Assembly: GCA_040269895.1 (NCBI GenBank)
Contig: CP158568.1
Coordinates: 3,070,716-3,134,715 of the forward strand
Length of the DNA: 64,000 nt
Direction of reading: 5' to 3'
DNA from: Ancalomicrobiaceae bacterium S20
GTDB taxonomy: Bacteria; Pseudomonadota; Alphaproteobacteria; Rhizobiales; Ancalomicrobiaceae
Part shown: piece by piece, positions 33,567 to 41,608 of the stretch
How positions within the stretch are numbered: the stretch's first letter is position 1
Layout of the letters: the number at the start of each line of letters is the position of its first letter
Position numbers and translations under genes: made by a program
The notes under the pieces: generated by a model
What the model was told of the DNA's origin: nothing
Database searches by the model: none
The model's input: only the letters and a program-made list of their open reading frames with translations

Positions 33567-35246
33567 TCACCGCCCCGCCAGCGCCTTCTCGCGGATCTTG
33601 TCGATCGTGGTGGTCGGCGTGATCGCCTGCGGGTCGATCTTCACATGGACCAGCGCCGGGCGGCCGGCGGCCAGCGCCGCGTCGATCGCCGGGGCGAGTT
33701 CGGCCGTGGTCTCGACCGTGAAGCCGGCGCCGCCATAGGCGCGGGCGAAGGCGGCGAAGTCGGGGTTCTGCAGGGCGGTCCCATGCACGCGTGCCGGGAA
33801 CTCGCGCTCCTGATGCATGCGGATCGTGCCGTACATGCCGTTGTCGACCACGACGACCACGATGTTGGCGCCGTACTGCACCGCCGTGCCGAACTCCTGC
33901 AAGGTCATCTGGAAACAGCCGTCGCCGGCGAAGCAGAGGACCGGGCGGTCCGGGAACTGCAGCTTGGCGGCGACCGCGGCCGGCAGGCCGTAGCCCATGG
34001 AGCCCGACACCGGCGCCGCCTGGGTCGCGAAACGGCGGAAGCGCCAGAAGCGGTGCACCCAGGTCGCGTAGTTGCCCGCGCCATTGGTGAAGATCGCATC
34101 GGCCGGCAGGGTCGCGCGCAGATGCGCGATCAGCGAGGCCATCTGCACCGGGCCGGGGATGGCCGGCAGGTCGTCGGTCCAGGCGCGATAATCGGCATGG
34201 GCGGCGCGGGTCCAGTCGCGCCAGGCGATCTCGCCATGCGGCGGCTGCAGGCTCTCGAGCGCGGCGGCGAAGGCGGCCGGGCTCGCATGGATCGCCAGAT
34301 CCGGCCGATAGACGCGGCCGAGTTCCTCGGCGCCCGGATGCACGTGCACGAGCGTCTGCGCCGGGTTCGGAATGTCGAGGAGCGTATAGCTCTGGCTCGG
34401 CATCTCGGCGAGGCGGCCGCCGACCAGCAGGATCAGGTCGGACTCCTTGATGCGCGCCTCGAGCTTCGGATTGATGCCGATGCCGACATCGCCGGCATAG
34501 TGCGGGTCGAGGTGGTCGAACAGCATCTGGCGCCGGAACGAGCAGGCGACCGGCAGGTCGAACGCGTCGGCGAAGCGGGCGAACTGGCGCACCGCCTTCT
34601 CCGACCATTTCGAGCCGCCGAGAATCGCGATCGGCCGCTTGGCCGCCCACAGGCGCTTCTGCAGATCCCACATCTGGTTGAGGCCGGGATAGGTCTCGAC
34701 CTCAGTCGCGGGTTTCACCGGCGCCGGGTTCGCGACCGTCTCGACCAGCATGTCCTCGGGCAGGACCAGCACGACCGGACCCGGTCGGCCGGCGGTCGCG
34801 GTCGCGAAGGCGCGGCCGACCATCTCGGTGACGCGATCGGCCGAGTCGATCTCGGCGACCCACTTGGCGACCGAGCCGAATACCTTGCGATAATCCCACT
34901 CCTGGAAGGCGCCGCGCTCGCGGAAGCCGGCTTCGATCTGGCCGATGAACAGGATCATCGGCGTGCCGTCGTGCTCGGCGACATGCAGGCCGGCCGAGGC
35001 ATTGGAAGCGCCGGGCGCGCGGGTGACGAAGGCAATGCCGGGCTTGCCGGTCAGCTTGCCGACCGCGTCGGCCATGAAGGTCGCGCCCGATTCCTGGCGC
35101 GCGACGACCGTCTCGATCTTCGAGACCGACAGCGCGTCGAGCACCGCGAGATAGCTCTCGCCCGGCACGCAGAACACGCGCTCGACACCGTTCGCCTCGA
35201 GCGTTTCCACGAGCAGTTCGGCGCCGGTCTTGGTCGTCTCGGTCAT
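33567..35246 (-). CDS. thiamine-diphosphate enzyme, acetolactate synthase-like
   Basis: A 559-residue ThDP-dependent enzyme. N-terminal PYR domain (VFCVPGESYLAVLDALS, then VVARQESGATFMADAVGKL carrying the catalytic Glu), central domain (about 190-330), and C-terminal PP domain with the ThDP motif GDGCFQMTLQEFGTAVQYG then NGMYG. The start MTETTKTGAELL at 35246 is chosen; the frame is open to 35309. Acetolactate synthase proper also needs a regulatory subunit, absent here; family members without one include 2-hydroxyacyl-CoA lyase, sulfoacetaldehyde and benzaldehyde-type enzymes, so the substrate is open. A FixK-like box lies 263 bases upstream. Confidence 0.85.
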   Translation of the reverse strand: MTETTKTGAELLVETLEANGVERVFCVPGESYLAVLDALSVSKIETVVARQESGATFMADAVGKLTGKPGIAFVTRAPGASNASAGLHVAEHDGTPMILFIGQIEAGFRERGAFQEWDYRKVFGSVAKWVAEIDSADRVTEMVGRAFATATAGRPGPVVLVLPEDMLVETVANPAPVKPATEVETYPGLNQMWDLQKRLWAAKRPIAILGGSKWSEKAVRQFARFADAFDLPVACSFRRQMLFDHLDPHYAGDVGIGINPKLEARIKESDLILLVGGRLAEMPSQSYTLLDIPNPAQTLVHVHPGAEELGRVYRPDLAIHASPAAFAAALESLQPPHGEIAWRDWTRAAHADYRAWTDDLPAIPGPVQMASLIAHLRATLPADAIFTNGAGNYATWVHRFWRFRRFATQAAPVSGSMGYGLPAAVAAKLQFPDRPVLCFAGDGCFQMTLQEFGTAVQYGANIVVVVVDNGMYGTIRMHQEREFPARVHGTALQNPDFAAFARAYGGAGFTVETTAELAPAIDAALAAGRPALVHVKIDPQAITPTTTIDKIREKALAGR

Positions 35247-35383
35247 TGTCGTTATCCGTCGATGTCCAGTCGGTGCCACGGCTTTCGCACGTTCCCGCGC
35301 CGGGGCCAAGCTCCGGATTCGCCGGGGACCGTTGCGCAGGGCGGGCCCCGGCGGCGCGAGCGGACAAGCCGCCCCAAAAAGAA

Positions 35384-35397
35384 AAGGACCACTCCGG
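35384..35397 (-). terminator. possible weak terminator after the 35545 gene
   Basis: On the minus strand a small GACC-GGTC hairpin is followed by CTTTTCTTTTT. It lies 150 bases after the stop of the 35545-35922 gene. The stem is short, so this is tentative. Confidence 0.3.
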
Positions 35398-35508
35398 TCA
35401 GCGGGGCGGCCCTTGAGTTTCGGATGGGAATGACACCATCCGGGAGGAAAACCGATACGGGGTGCGGACCCGTGGGATGGACTGTTTCATCGAACCGCGC
35501 GCACCTCA

Positions 35509-35522
35509 TTGACGGAGATCAA
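35509..35522. promoter_or_regulatory. FixK/FNR box (TTGAC-N4-ATCAA), 263 bp upstream of the ThDP gene
   Basis: TTGACGGAGATCAA matches the anaerobox TTGAY-N4-RTCAA at every fixed position. It lies in the gap after the 35545-35922 gene. The possible weak terminator between it and the ThDP gene start makes its target uncertain. Confidence 0.6.
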
Positions 35523-35544
35523 CGCGCGGTGCGATCCGCCACGC

Positions 35545-35922
35545 TCAGACGTCGTCTACGGTGGCGACCTGGAACGTGTTCATCTCGCCGTCCTCGTCGC
35601 GGATCGAGACATATTCCCCGACCGTGAAGGCATGCGTGCCGAACCGGTAGCCTGCCTCCGGATCGTCATCACCGGAGATGTCGTAGCGAAATGCCCAGGA
35701 GCCGCCGGGGCGATGCACGAGATGGCCGAGTTCCTCGGTCGCGCCGCCCCAGAACCGGCGCACGCGGCAACGGTCGCGGTGGAGCTTCCAGGCGCCGGCG
35801 TCGATATGGCCGGCCGCGTCGAGCGGAGCGACGAATTCATAGCCGTGCCGGGCGGAGCCGTTCGGATGCTCCTTGGTGCGCGCGAGATTGAGCCGGATCT
35901 TCTTCAAGCCGCCGTCGTCCAT
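35545..35922 (-). CDS. conserved hypothetical protein (about 125 residues)
   Basis: A soluble protein of a type I recall as conserved in Hyphomicrobiales but uncharacterised (KKIRLNLARTKEHPNGSARHG, YEFVAPLDAAGHIDAGAWK, RVRRFWGGATEELGHLVHR, HAFTVGEYVSIRDEDGE). The start MDDGGLKKIRL at ATG 35922 is supported by AGGGAGGT 9-16 bases upstream; the frame is open to 35988. No signal peptide or membrane segment. It diverges from the phosphotransferase/kinase gene, and a FixK/FNR box sits between the two. Confidence 0.8.
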   Translation of the reverse strand: MDDGGLKKIRLNLARTKEHPNGSARHGYEFVAPLDAAGHIDAGAWKLHRDRCRVRRFWGGATEELGHLVHRPGGSWAFRYDISGDDDPEAGYRFGTHAFTVGEYVSIRDEDGEMNTFQVATVDDV

Positions 35923-35987
35923 GGACGCGGACCTCCCTCTTGGTGTTGATGCACTCACCACTTCGGACCGTTCGCGGCGCCCCGACA

Positions 35988-36001
35988 TTGACCTCCGTCA
36001 A
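35988..36001. promoter_or_regulatory. FixK/FNR box (TTGAC-N4-GTCAA) between divergent genes
   Basis: TTGACCTCCGTCAA fits the FixK/FNR box TTGAY-N4-RTCAA. It lies 56 bases upstream of the phosphotransferase/kinase start at 36057 and 66 bases upstream of the divergent 35922 start. Confidence 0.65.
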
Positions 36002-36056
36002 CGTGGGCGAGACGAGCGTTCGGCACAGTGAAGCGAACCGATCGGGAGACGGCGCC

Positions 36057-37687
36057 ATGGACCGGGCAGCTTTGGAAGCCTTCCTCGCCGATCCGGCGAG
36101 CCATGGCGTCGAGGGGCCGGTCGGCCGCATCGAGACGCATGCGGCGATCGTATTCCTCGCCGGGCCGCGCGCCTACAAGATCAAGAAGCCGGTCCGCTTT
36201 CCCTTCCTCGACTTCTCGACGCTCGACCGGCGCCACGACGCGCTGGCGCGGGAGCTCGAGATCAACCGGCGCAACGCCCCCAGCCTCTATCGGCGCCTGC
36301 GCCCGATCGTGCGGCGCCCGGATGGTCGCCTCCTGTTCGGGCCGCTCGACGAGGACGGCAGCGCGGACGAGATCGTCGAATGGGCGCTCGAGATGGCGCG
36401 CTTCGACGAGACGCGCACACTCGATCGCATCCTGACGCAAGGCCCGCCGTCGCCGGAGCTTGTCGGGCAACTGGCCGATATGGCGGCGGCCGTCGCGGCG
36501 TGCGCGCCCCGCACCGACGCGACCGCCTGGATCGCCGATCTCGGCCATTATCTCGATCAGAACCGGGCGGCGTTCCGGGCCATGCCGGATCTCTATCCGG
36601 ACGCGCGCGTCGAGGCGCTCGATCGTGCCGCGCGCGCGGCCTACGCCCGGATCCACGGGCTCCTCGAACAGCGCGGGCGGCTCGGCCTCGTGCGTATCGG
36701 GCACGGCGATCTCCATGCCGGCAACATCGCGATCATCGACGACCGTCCGGTCGCCTTCGATGCCATCGAGTTCGACGACGTGATCGCAACCGGCGACGTG
36801 CTCTACGATGCCGGCTTCCTGGTCATGGATCTCGACGAGCGCGGCCATCGCGCGGCGGCGAACGCGTTTCTCGGCCGTCTGGTCGTCCTGCTCGCCGCGG
36901 ATCGGTGCCGCGAGGCACCGGGCGCGACGCTGGAGACCGCGCTCGACCAGGAGATCCAAGGGCTCGCGGCGCTGCCGTTCTTCCTGTCGATGCGGGCGGC
37001 GATCCGCTCGAAGGTCACGGCGGCGCGCATCGCCGATGCCCCCGCGCCGGAGCGCGACCGGCTCGCCGCCGAGGCGCTCGCCTATTTCGCCGCTGCGGAA
37101 CGCTACCTCGAACCATGCCCGCCCGCGCTCGTGGTCGTCGCCGGATTGTCGGGGACGGGCAAGACCACGCTGGCCCGCGCACTCGCGCCGCGCTTCGGCG
37201 CCGCGCCCGGTGCGCTGCACCTGCGCTCGGACGTGCTCCGGAAGGTCGCGGCCGGTGTGGCGGAGACCGAGCGCCTGCCGCCCACGGCCTACACACCGAG
37301 GCTTCAGCCGAAGTCTACCGCCTGATCGGCACGAGCGCCGCGGCGGCGCTGGCGGCCGGGCGATCGGTGATCGTGGATGCGGTTGCCGCAAGGGCCAGCG
37401 AGCGCAACGCATTCGAGGCGATCGCGCGCGCGGCGGAAGCCGGCTTCGTCGGGCTCTGGCTCGCGGCGCCGATCGACTGCCGTACGGCGCGGGTCGAGGC
37501 GCGCGTCGGTGACGCGTCGGATGCCGATGCCGCCGTCGTGCGGAAACAGGCTGGCTACGATACGGCGACGATGCGCTGGCCGACCATCGATGCATCCGGA
37601 ACACTGGAGACCGTGCTCGGCCAGGCCGAGACGCTGCTGCCCGGCGCGGGGCTCCGGCTCGACGGGGATGTCAGCCGGCCTTCGTGA
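36057..37687 (+). pseudogene. phosphotransferase/P-loop kinase fusion, one-base frameshift
   Basis: A fusion of an N-terminal aminoglycoside-phosphotransferase-like kinase domain and a C-terminal P-loop AAA/kinase domain. The first half has the catalytic HGDLHAGN (near residue 216) and metal-binding FDAIEFDD. The second half has Walker A GLSGTGKTTLAR near residue 363. After PPTAYTP the frame breaks at 37296-37297, where a base is missing. The other frame continues EASAEVYRLIGTSAAAALAAG to the stop at 37685-37687. Restored length is about 543 residues, with the last third in the second frame. Similar fusions are common in low-oxygen regulons, and a FixK/FNR box lies upstream. Start MDRAALEAFL at 36057. 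Confidence 0.85.
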
Positions 37688-39893
37688 CCGCGGCGCCGGC
37701 GTCGGTCGGCAGCAGGATCTCGAAACGCGTGCCGATGCCGGTCTTGCTGGTCACTTCGAGGCGCCCGCCGTGCAGGGTGATCAGACGGTCGATCAGCGAC
37801 AGCATCAGTCCGGCGCCGGGGTTGCTGTCGGCGGCGGCGAAGGGCTGGTGGATCCGGCGCAGCTGCTCGGCCGTCATGCCGGACCCGGTGTCCGAGACGA
37901 CGATGCGCACCGCATCCTGCTGATGCCGCGAGGCGGAGATCTCGACGATGCCACCGTCCTGATTGAAGCGGATCGCATTGTCGAGCAGCTTGTTCATGAT
38001 CTTGCGCAGGCTCGCCGCATGCGCGCTCACCGGCTCCAGCCCGTCCTCGACCGAATAGGCGAGCAGGATGTTCATCGCCTGCGCGCGCGGACCGAGATCG
38101 CGCGCGAGTTCGCCGAGCAGGTCGCGCAGGTCGATCCGGGTCCGGCGCGGCAGCGCGTGCGCCGTGACCACGTCGGCGAACTCGACCAGCGTGGACAGGC
38201 GGCGCGCGAGCTGGGCGGAGCGCTCGCGCGCGGTTTCGATCGCCGCCTCGATGGTATCGAAGTCCTGCTCGACGCGGATGCGGCGTTCGAGATCCGCCAG
38301 ATCCCGGATCGGCGCCTCGAAGGCGCCGTGCAGCATGCGCAGCATGGCCTCGCGCGGCCGCGCCGGTGCGACGAGCAGCGGCAGGGCGTTGTTGACCTGG
38401 TCGGCGACCAGGTTGACCTCCTCGGCGGTGATCTTCAGCTCGTCTTCCTCGTGCTCCAGCGCGCGCAGCCGGGTCGGCGGCATCGGTGCCGGATCCTCCG
38501 CCGCATCGAGACCGCGCCGGGCTCGGCGGAAGGCGTTGCGGAAGCGCTCGACCGAGTGGTTGTAGTCGCGCGCCATCCGGGCGATCTCGCCTTCGCGCAG
38601 GTCGACCAGTTCGGCAAGATCGGCGGTCGCGCGGTAGAGACCGATGCGGCCGAGCAGGATCGCCATGTCCGAGCGAAAGCCGAACACGGCCGAATTGAAG
38701 CCGCGCTGTTCGATCTCCGGCGAGATCCTCAGGCCGCCACCGCGCCGGAACGCATAGGCGAGGCCAGCGACCGCCACGAACGAAAACGCCGCCACGATCG
38801 CGGCGCCCCCGAGTTCGACCAGCAGCCGGGCCTCGGGGCCCTGCGCATCCCGGGCGAGCGGGCCATGCGCGGTCAGCGCGAGCTGCACCGCGCCCCAGAT
38901 GGCCGGGCCGATGTGGATCTGGACGATGCCGAGGCTGTCATCGATCTTGAGCGAGGCGAGCAGGCGGCGAACCCCGACCGCAAAGGCAGCGCCGATCAGC
39001 CCCGACAGGATCGCCACCGACGGCGAGGCGACTTCGCTGAGCAGAGCGGCGAGCAGGCCGCTGGCGACCGCACCGTTGATGGCGTCCTTGATGATGACGA
39101 CCGGCCGGCGCCGCGTGAGCAGGAACGACAAGACCAGGCCGGCCGCTGCGGCGGCGAGCAGGACATGGATCACCAGTTCGGCGATCCGGATGCCGTCGCC
39201 GGCGAACGCGACAGCCCGGAGACCGAGCCAGCCGAGGAACAGCATGACGGTGCCGACGCCGAGCATCGGCGGGGCGAAGGTCGGCACCGAGAAGGGATCG
39301 CCACCAAATGCCCCCTGGCGCGGACCGGCGACGAGCACCAGGCCCAGTCCGCCGAAGCCGATCACCAGATGCATGGTCAGGAGGCCGGCCGGATCCACAA
39401 AGCCCGCGCGCGCGAGAAAGCCGGAGCCGGTCCAATAGCCGGCTAGCGGCAGGACCAAGCCGCCGATCATCAGCGCAACCGCCGGCGCGACGAAGCGCTG
39501 GAGCCGCTCGAAGGATGTCGCGACAACGCTCGCCGCAGCCAAGGCCGAGAGCGCGGCGCCGAAAACGAAGAAAGCCGGCTCGCCGGTGCGGCCGCTATAC
39601 GTGAGCGACGAAGGAAACGGCAGGAACCCGATCTCGTCCTGGCTGGTCAGGATCGACCAGCCCGAGATCCAGAACGAGAAGATCGCGGCCAGTACCGCGA
39701 TGAAGAGCGCGGCGACAGCCTCGGCGTTGTTCTTGGATCGAACATAGGCGCCGGCTCGAAGTTGAAGACCGACCAAGATCAGCATGCCAAACGCGGCACA
39801 TCCCAGCAGCCAGTTCGAATCTAATCCCGCCGATTGGATCACTGCACTACCGCTCTGGTCGACGACCCGGCCGCATTCTGCCCCGGATGGCAA
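37671..39893 (-). CDS. ammonium-transporter-like sensor histidine kinase
   Basis: A 740-residue membrane sensor. Residues about 25-385 form an Amt/Mep-like domain with the twin pore histidines present (His175 in LLTMHLVIGF and His327 in GIVQIHIGP) and the IDDSLG loop. A helical linker (about 400-580) leads to a GHKL ATPase domain (about 625-732) with the N-box KLLDNAIRF (Asn639), DTGSGM (668-673) and NPGAGLML. I see no standard H-box (HE/DxxTP) in the linker; VTAHALPRR near 579 is the closest. The start at 39893 is a TTG; GTG 39842 is an alternative. Probably senses or gates ammonium; output partner not in the window. Its stop overlaps the end of the convergent APH/kinase gene by 17 bases. 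Confidence 0.8.
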   Translation of the reverse strand: MPSGAECGRVVDQSGSAVIQSAGLDSNWLLGCAAFGMLILVGLQLRAGAYVRSKNNAEAVAALFIAVLAAIFSFWISGWSILTSQDEIGFLPFPSSLTYSGRTGEPAFFVFGAALSALAAASVVATSFERLQRFVAPAVALMIGGLVLPLAGYWTGSGFLARAGFVDPAGLLTMHLVIGFGGLGLVLVAGPRQGAFGGDPFSVPTFAPPMLGVGTVMLFLGWLGLRAVAFAGDGIRIAELVIHVLLAAAAAGLVLSFLLTRRRPVVIIKDAINGAVASGLLAALLSEVASPSVAILSGLIGAAFAVGVRRLLASLKIDDSLGIVQIHIGPAIWGAVQLALTAHGPLARDAQGPEARLLVELGGAAIVAAFSFVAVAGLAYAFRRGGGLRISPEIEQRGFNSAVFGFRSDMAILLGRIGLYRATADLAELVDLREGEIARMARDYNHSVERFRNAFRRARRGLDAAEDPAPMPPTRLRALEHEEDELKITAEEVNLVADQVNNALPLLVAPARPREAMLRMLHGAFEAPIRDLADLERRIRVEQDFDTIEAAIETARERSAQLARRLSTLVEFADVVTAHALPRRTRIDLRDLLGELARDLGPRAQAMNILLAYSVEDGLEPVSAHAASLRKIMNKLLDNAIRFNQDGGIVEISASRHQQDAVRIVVSDTGSGMTAEQLRRIHQPFAAADSNPGAGLMLSLIDRLITLHGGRLEVTSKTGIGTRFEILLPTDAGAAVTKAG

Positions 39894-40000
39894 CGATTGA
39901 ACGGCAGATTGGTATGCATTCGATTAAAATGCTGCTCTTGCATCAGAAATTCCAGAATGTCCTAGGTTTCATCCAAGCAACATTCGTGGAATTTTTGAGA

Positions 40001-40024
40001 TGCCGCGACCATTTAGACGCGGCA
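40001..40024. other. hairpin-forming inverted repeat between the sensor and M20 genes
   Basis: TGCCGCG (40001-40007) pairs with CGCGGCA (40018-40024) around a 10-base A+T-rich loop. It lies 28 bases after the stop of the M20 gene. No T-tract follows on either strand, so it is not a standard terminator. The flanking 39894-40050 is A+T-richer than its surroundings. Confidence 0.4.
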
Positions 40025-40051
40025 CCTCCGAGAGGCGCGGGCGAGCTGCGC

Positions 40052-41512
40052 TCACTGCGCCAGCAGGTCGAGCAACGCCAGTGCCACAACCTTCGTCGCG
40101 CGGCGCAGATCCTCGATCGGCAGGCGCTCGTCGGCGCGGTGGGCATTGGCCTCGGTGATCGTCCGCGGCCCGGCGCCGTAGAGCACGATCGGGATGCCCG
40201 CAGCAGCGTAATGGCGCGCGTCGGTATAGAGCGGCACGCCCTTGGTCTCGACCCGTTCGCCCATGATGTCACCCGCGTGGCGGACCAGCGCCTCGGCCAG
40301 CCGCTCCGAACCCGGCAGCGGCACCAGCGGGCGAGCGAGCAGGATGCGGTTCACGGTCAGCCTGATGCCGGGATAGGCCTTGGCCGCGCCTTCCATGACC
40401 GCACGCAGTTCCGCCTCGACCTCGGCCGGGTTCTCCTCCGGGATCATGCGGCGGTCCATGCGGATCGTGACGCGATCCGGAACGACATTGGTGTTGATGC
40501 CGCCCTTGATCAGGCCGAGGGTGAGCTGCGGCGAGCCGATGCCGGTGATCTCGGAGACCTTGGTCGCCAGCGACCGGCGGAACGCATAGAGCGCCGACAT
40601 GATGCCGTTGGCGGCCTCGAGCGCGTCGATGCCGGTGAACGGGATCGCGGCATGCGCCGACTTGCCGTCGATCACGGCTTCGAGGTGCAGCACGCCGTTG
40701 TGGGCCGTCACCACCGAATAGGAGAAGCCGGCGGCGATGGCGAGGTCGGGCCTCGAAATACCCTGCTCGATCAGCCAGCGCGGACCGATGTCGCCGCCGA
40801 CCTCCTCGTCGTAGGTGCCGTGGATCTCGATGCCGCCCTTGAGCGGCACGCCGGCCTGCTCGAGCGCCAGCGTCGCGAAGGCATAGGTCGCGAAGTCCGA
40901 CTTCGACACCGCCGCGCCGCGGCCGTACATCCAGCCGTCGCGGATCTCGGCGCCGTAAGGGTCGGCCGTCCAGCCCTCGCCGGGCGGCACGACGTCGCCA
41001 TGGGCATTGAGCGCGATGACCGGGCCGGCCCGATAGATCCAATAACGCGCACCGCGACCTTCTTTTATTTCTCTGTAATCAAGGCCACACTGTGCAGCAA
41101 TTTGTTTTGCATAGGTGCGAACGGATACATCATCCAGACCAGCGGCGGTCATCTCCGATGCTGTCGCCCCTTGAGGGCGGACCAGCATCTCGAGAATTTT
41201 GTATTGCTTAGTGTCTAGGCCGCGGAGAATAGATGCAAACTCACGAGCGTCAACGGCCCCATAGGCCCGGCGCGCGACCAGGTTGGTCGCGGTGATCATG
41301 CCGGCGGCCTCGACAGTCGCCTGCGGCACCACGTGACGCTCGACCGCGAAGCCGAGGCCTTCCATCAGCTTGGCCGTGCCTTCGGCATGGGCTGCGCAAT
41401 CGCCGGGCGGATTGTCCGAGGGCATCTTGACCAACTCGGCCAGGAACCGCACCTCCTCGTCGAAACGGGCGTCGATGTAGTCGATGATGCGGCGGCGCGC
41501 CTCGGCGGTCAT
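40052..41512 (-). CDS. M20 metallopeptidase family amidohydrolase with in-frame foreign insert
   Basis: A 486-residue M20-family hydrolase (ArgE/DapE/ACY1/CPG2). Starting at MTAEARRRIIDYID (ATG 41512), family signatures include the metal-binding LNAHGDVVPPGEGW, the acid/base GTYDEEVGGDIG, and the C-terminal SERLAEALVRHAG. Between VARRAYG and the conserved LNAHGD, where a spacer of a few residues is expected, lie 76 extra residues (AVDAREF to RYWIYR) encoded by DNA of lower G+C. Without them the join reads RRAYGAGPVIALNAHGD, a normal sequence. The two parts share one uninterrupted frame, so the protein is probably made, with the insert exposed near the active site. Substrate unknown (acyl amino acids or peptides). 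Confidence 0.85.
   Translation of the reverse strand: MTAEARRRIIDYIDARFDEEVRFLAELVKMPSDNPPGDCAAHAEGTAKLMEGLGFAVERHVVPQATVEAAGMITATNLVARRAYGAVDAREFASILRGLDTKQYKILEMLVRPQGATASEMTAAGLDDVSVRTYAKQIAAQCGLDYREIKEGRGARYWIYRAGPVIALNAHGDVVPPGEGWTADPYGAEIRDGWMYGRGAAVSKSDFATYAFATLALEQAGVPLKGGIEIHGTYDEEVGGDIGPRWLIEQGISRPDLAIAAGFSYSVVTAHNGVLHLEAVIDGKSAHAAIPFTGIDALEAANGIMSALYAFRRSLATKVSEITGIGSPQLTLGLIKGGINTNVVPDRVTIRMDRRMIPEENPAEVEAELRAVMEGAAKAYPGIRLTVNRILLARPLVPLPGSERLAEALVRHAGDIMGERVETKGVPLYTDARHYAAAGIPIVLYGAGPRTITEANAHRADERLPIEDLRRATKVVALALLDLLAQ
41027..41254 (-). other. 228-bp in-frame insert encoding a DUF3489-like winged-helix domain
   Basis: Lies inside the M20 gene. Exactly 76 codons, about 50% G+C by hand count against markedly higher G+C on both sides, and with codons such as ATA, AAA and TTT otherwise rare here. 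It encodes LDTKQYKILEMLVRPQGATAS, EMTAA, then a basic helix and KEGRGARYWI. This pattern (TKQ..I..L.RP.GAT..E, then G(R/L) and EGRG.RY) is that of the small DUF3489 family, known from phage and plasmid-like DNA in Alphaproteobacteria. It is bounded by CTATGGGGCC (41255-41264, read on minus) and CTATCGGGCC (41027-41036), 10-bp repeats with one mismatch. Removal restores a normal M20 protein. Confidence 0.75.
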
Positions 41513-41533
41513 GGCGGATCCTGCTCTTCGAGA

Positions 41534-41543
41534 TTGTATACGA
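41534..41543. promoter_or_regulatory. GntR-like half-palindrome TTGTATACGA before the M20 gene
   Basis: One mismatch from TTGTATACAA, a consensus of many FCD-type GntR regulators. Lies 22 bases upstream of the M20 start. No GntR gene is adjacent, so the link is only suggestive. Confidence 0.3.
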
Positions 41544-41608
41544 TTCCGATTAGGCCGCCGGGTTCCACGCGTCAACGCGAAACTTTGGGCAGCTCGAGCC
41601 GACCGGGC

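Noticed and set aside
40001-40024. Terminator for the M20 gene
   Set aside because: Hairpin present but no T-tract on the required strand.
41027-41254. Intein or group II-type element in the M20 gene
   Set aside because: Only 76 codons, without splice-junction Cys/Ser and His-Asn, and with no reverse transcriptase or homing endonuclease; the extra sequence is read straight through.
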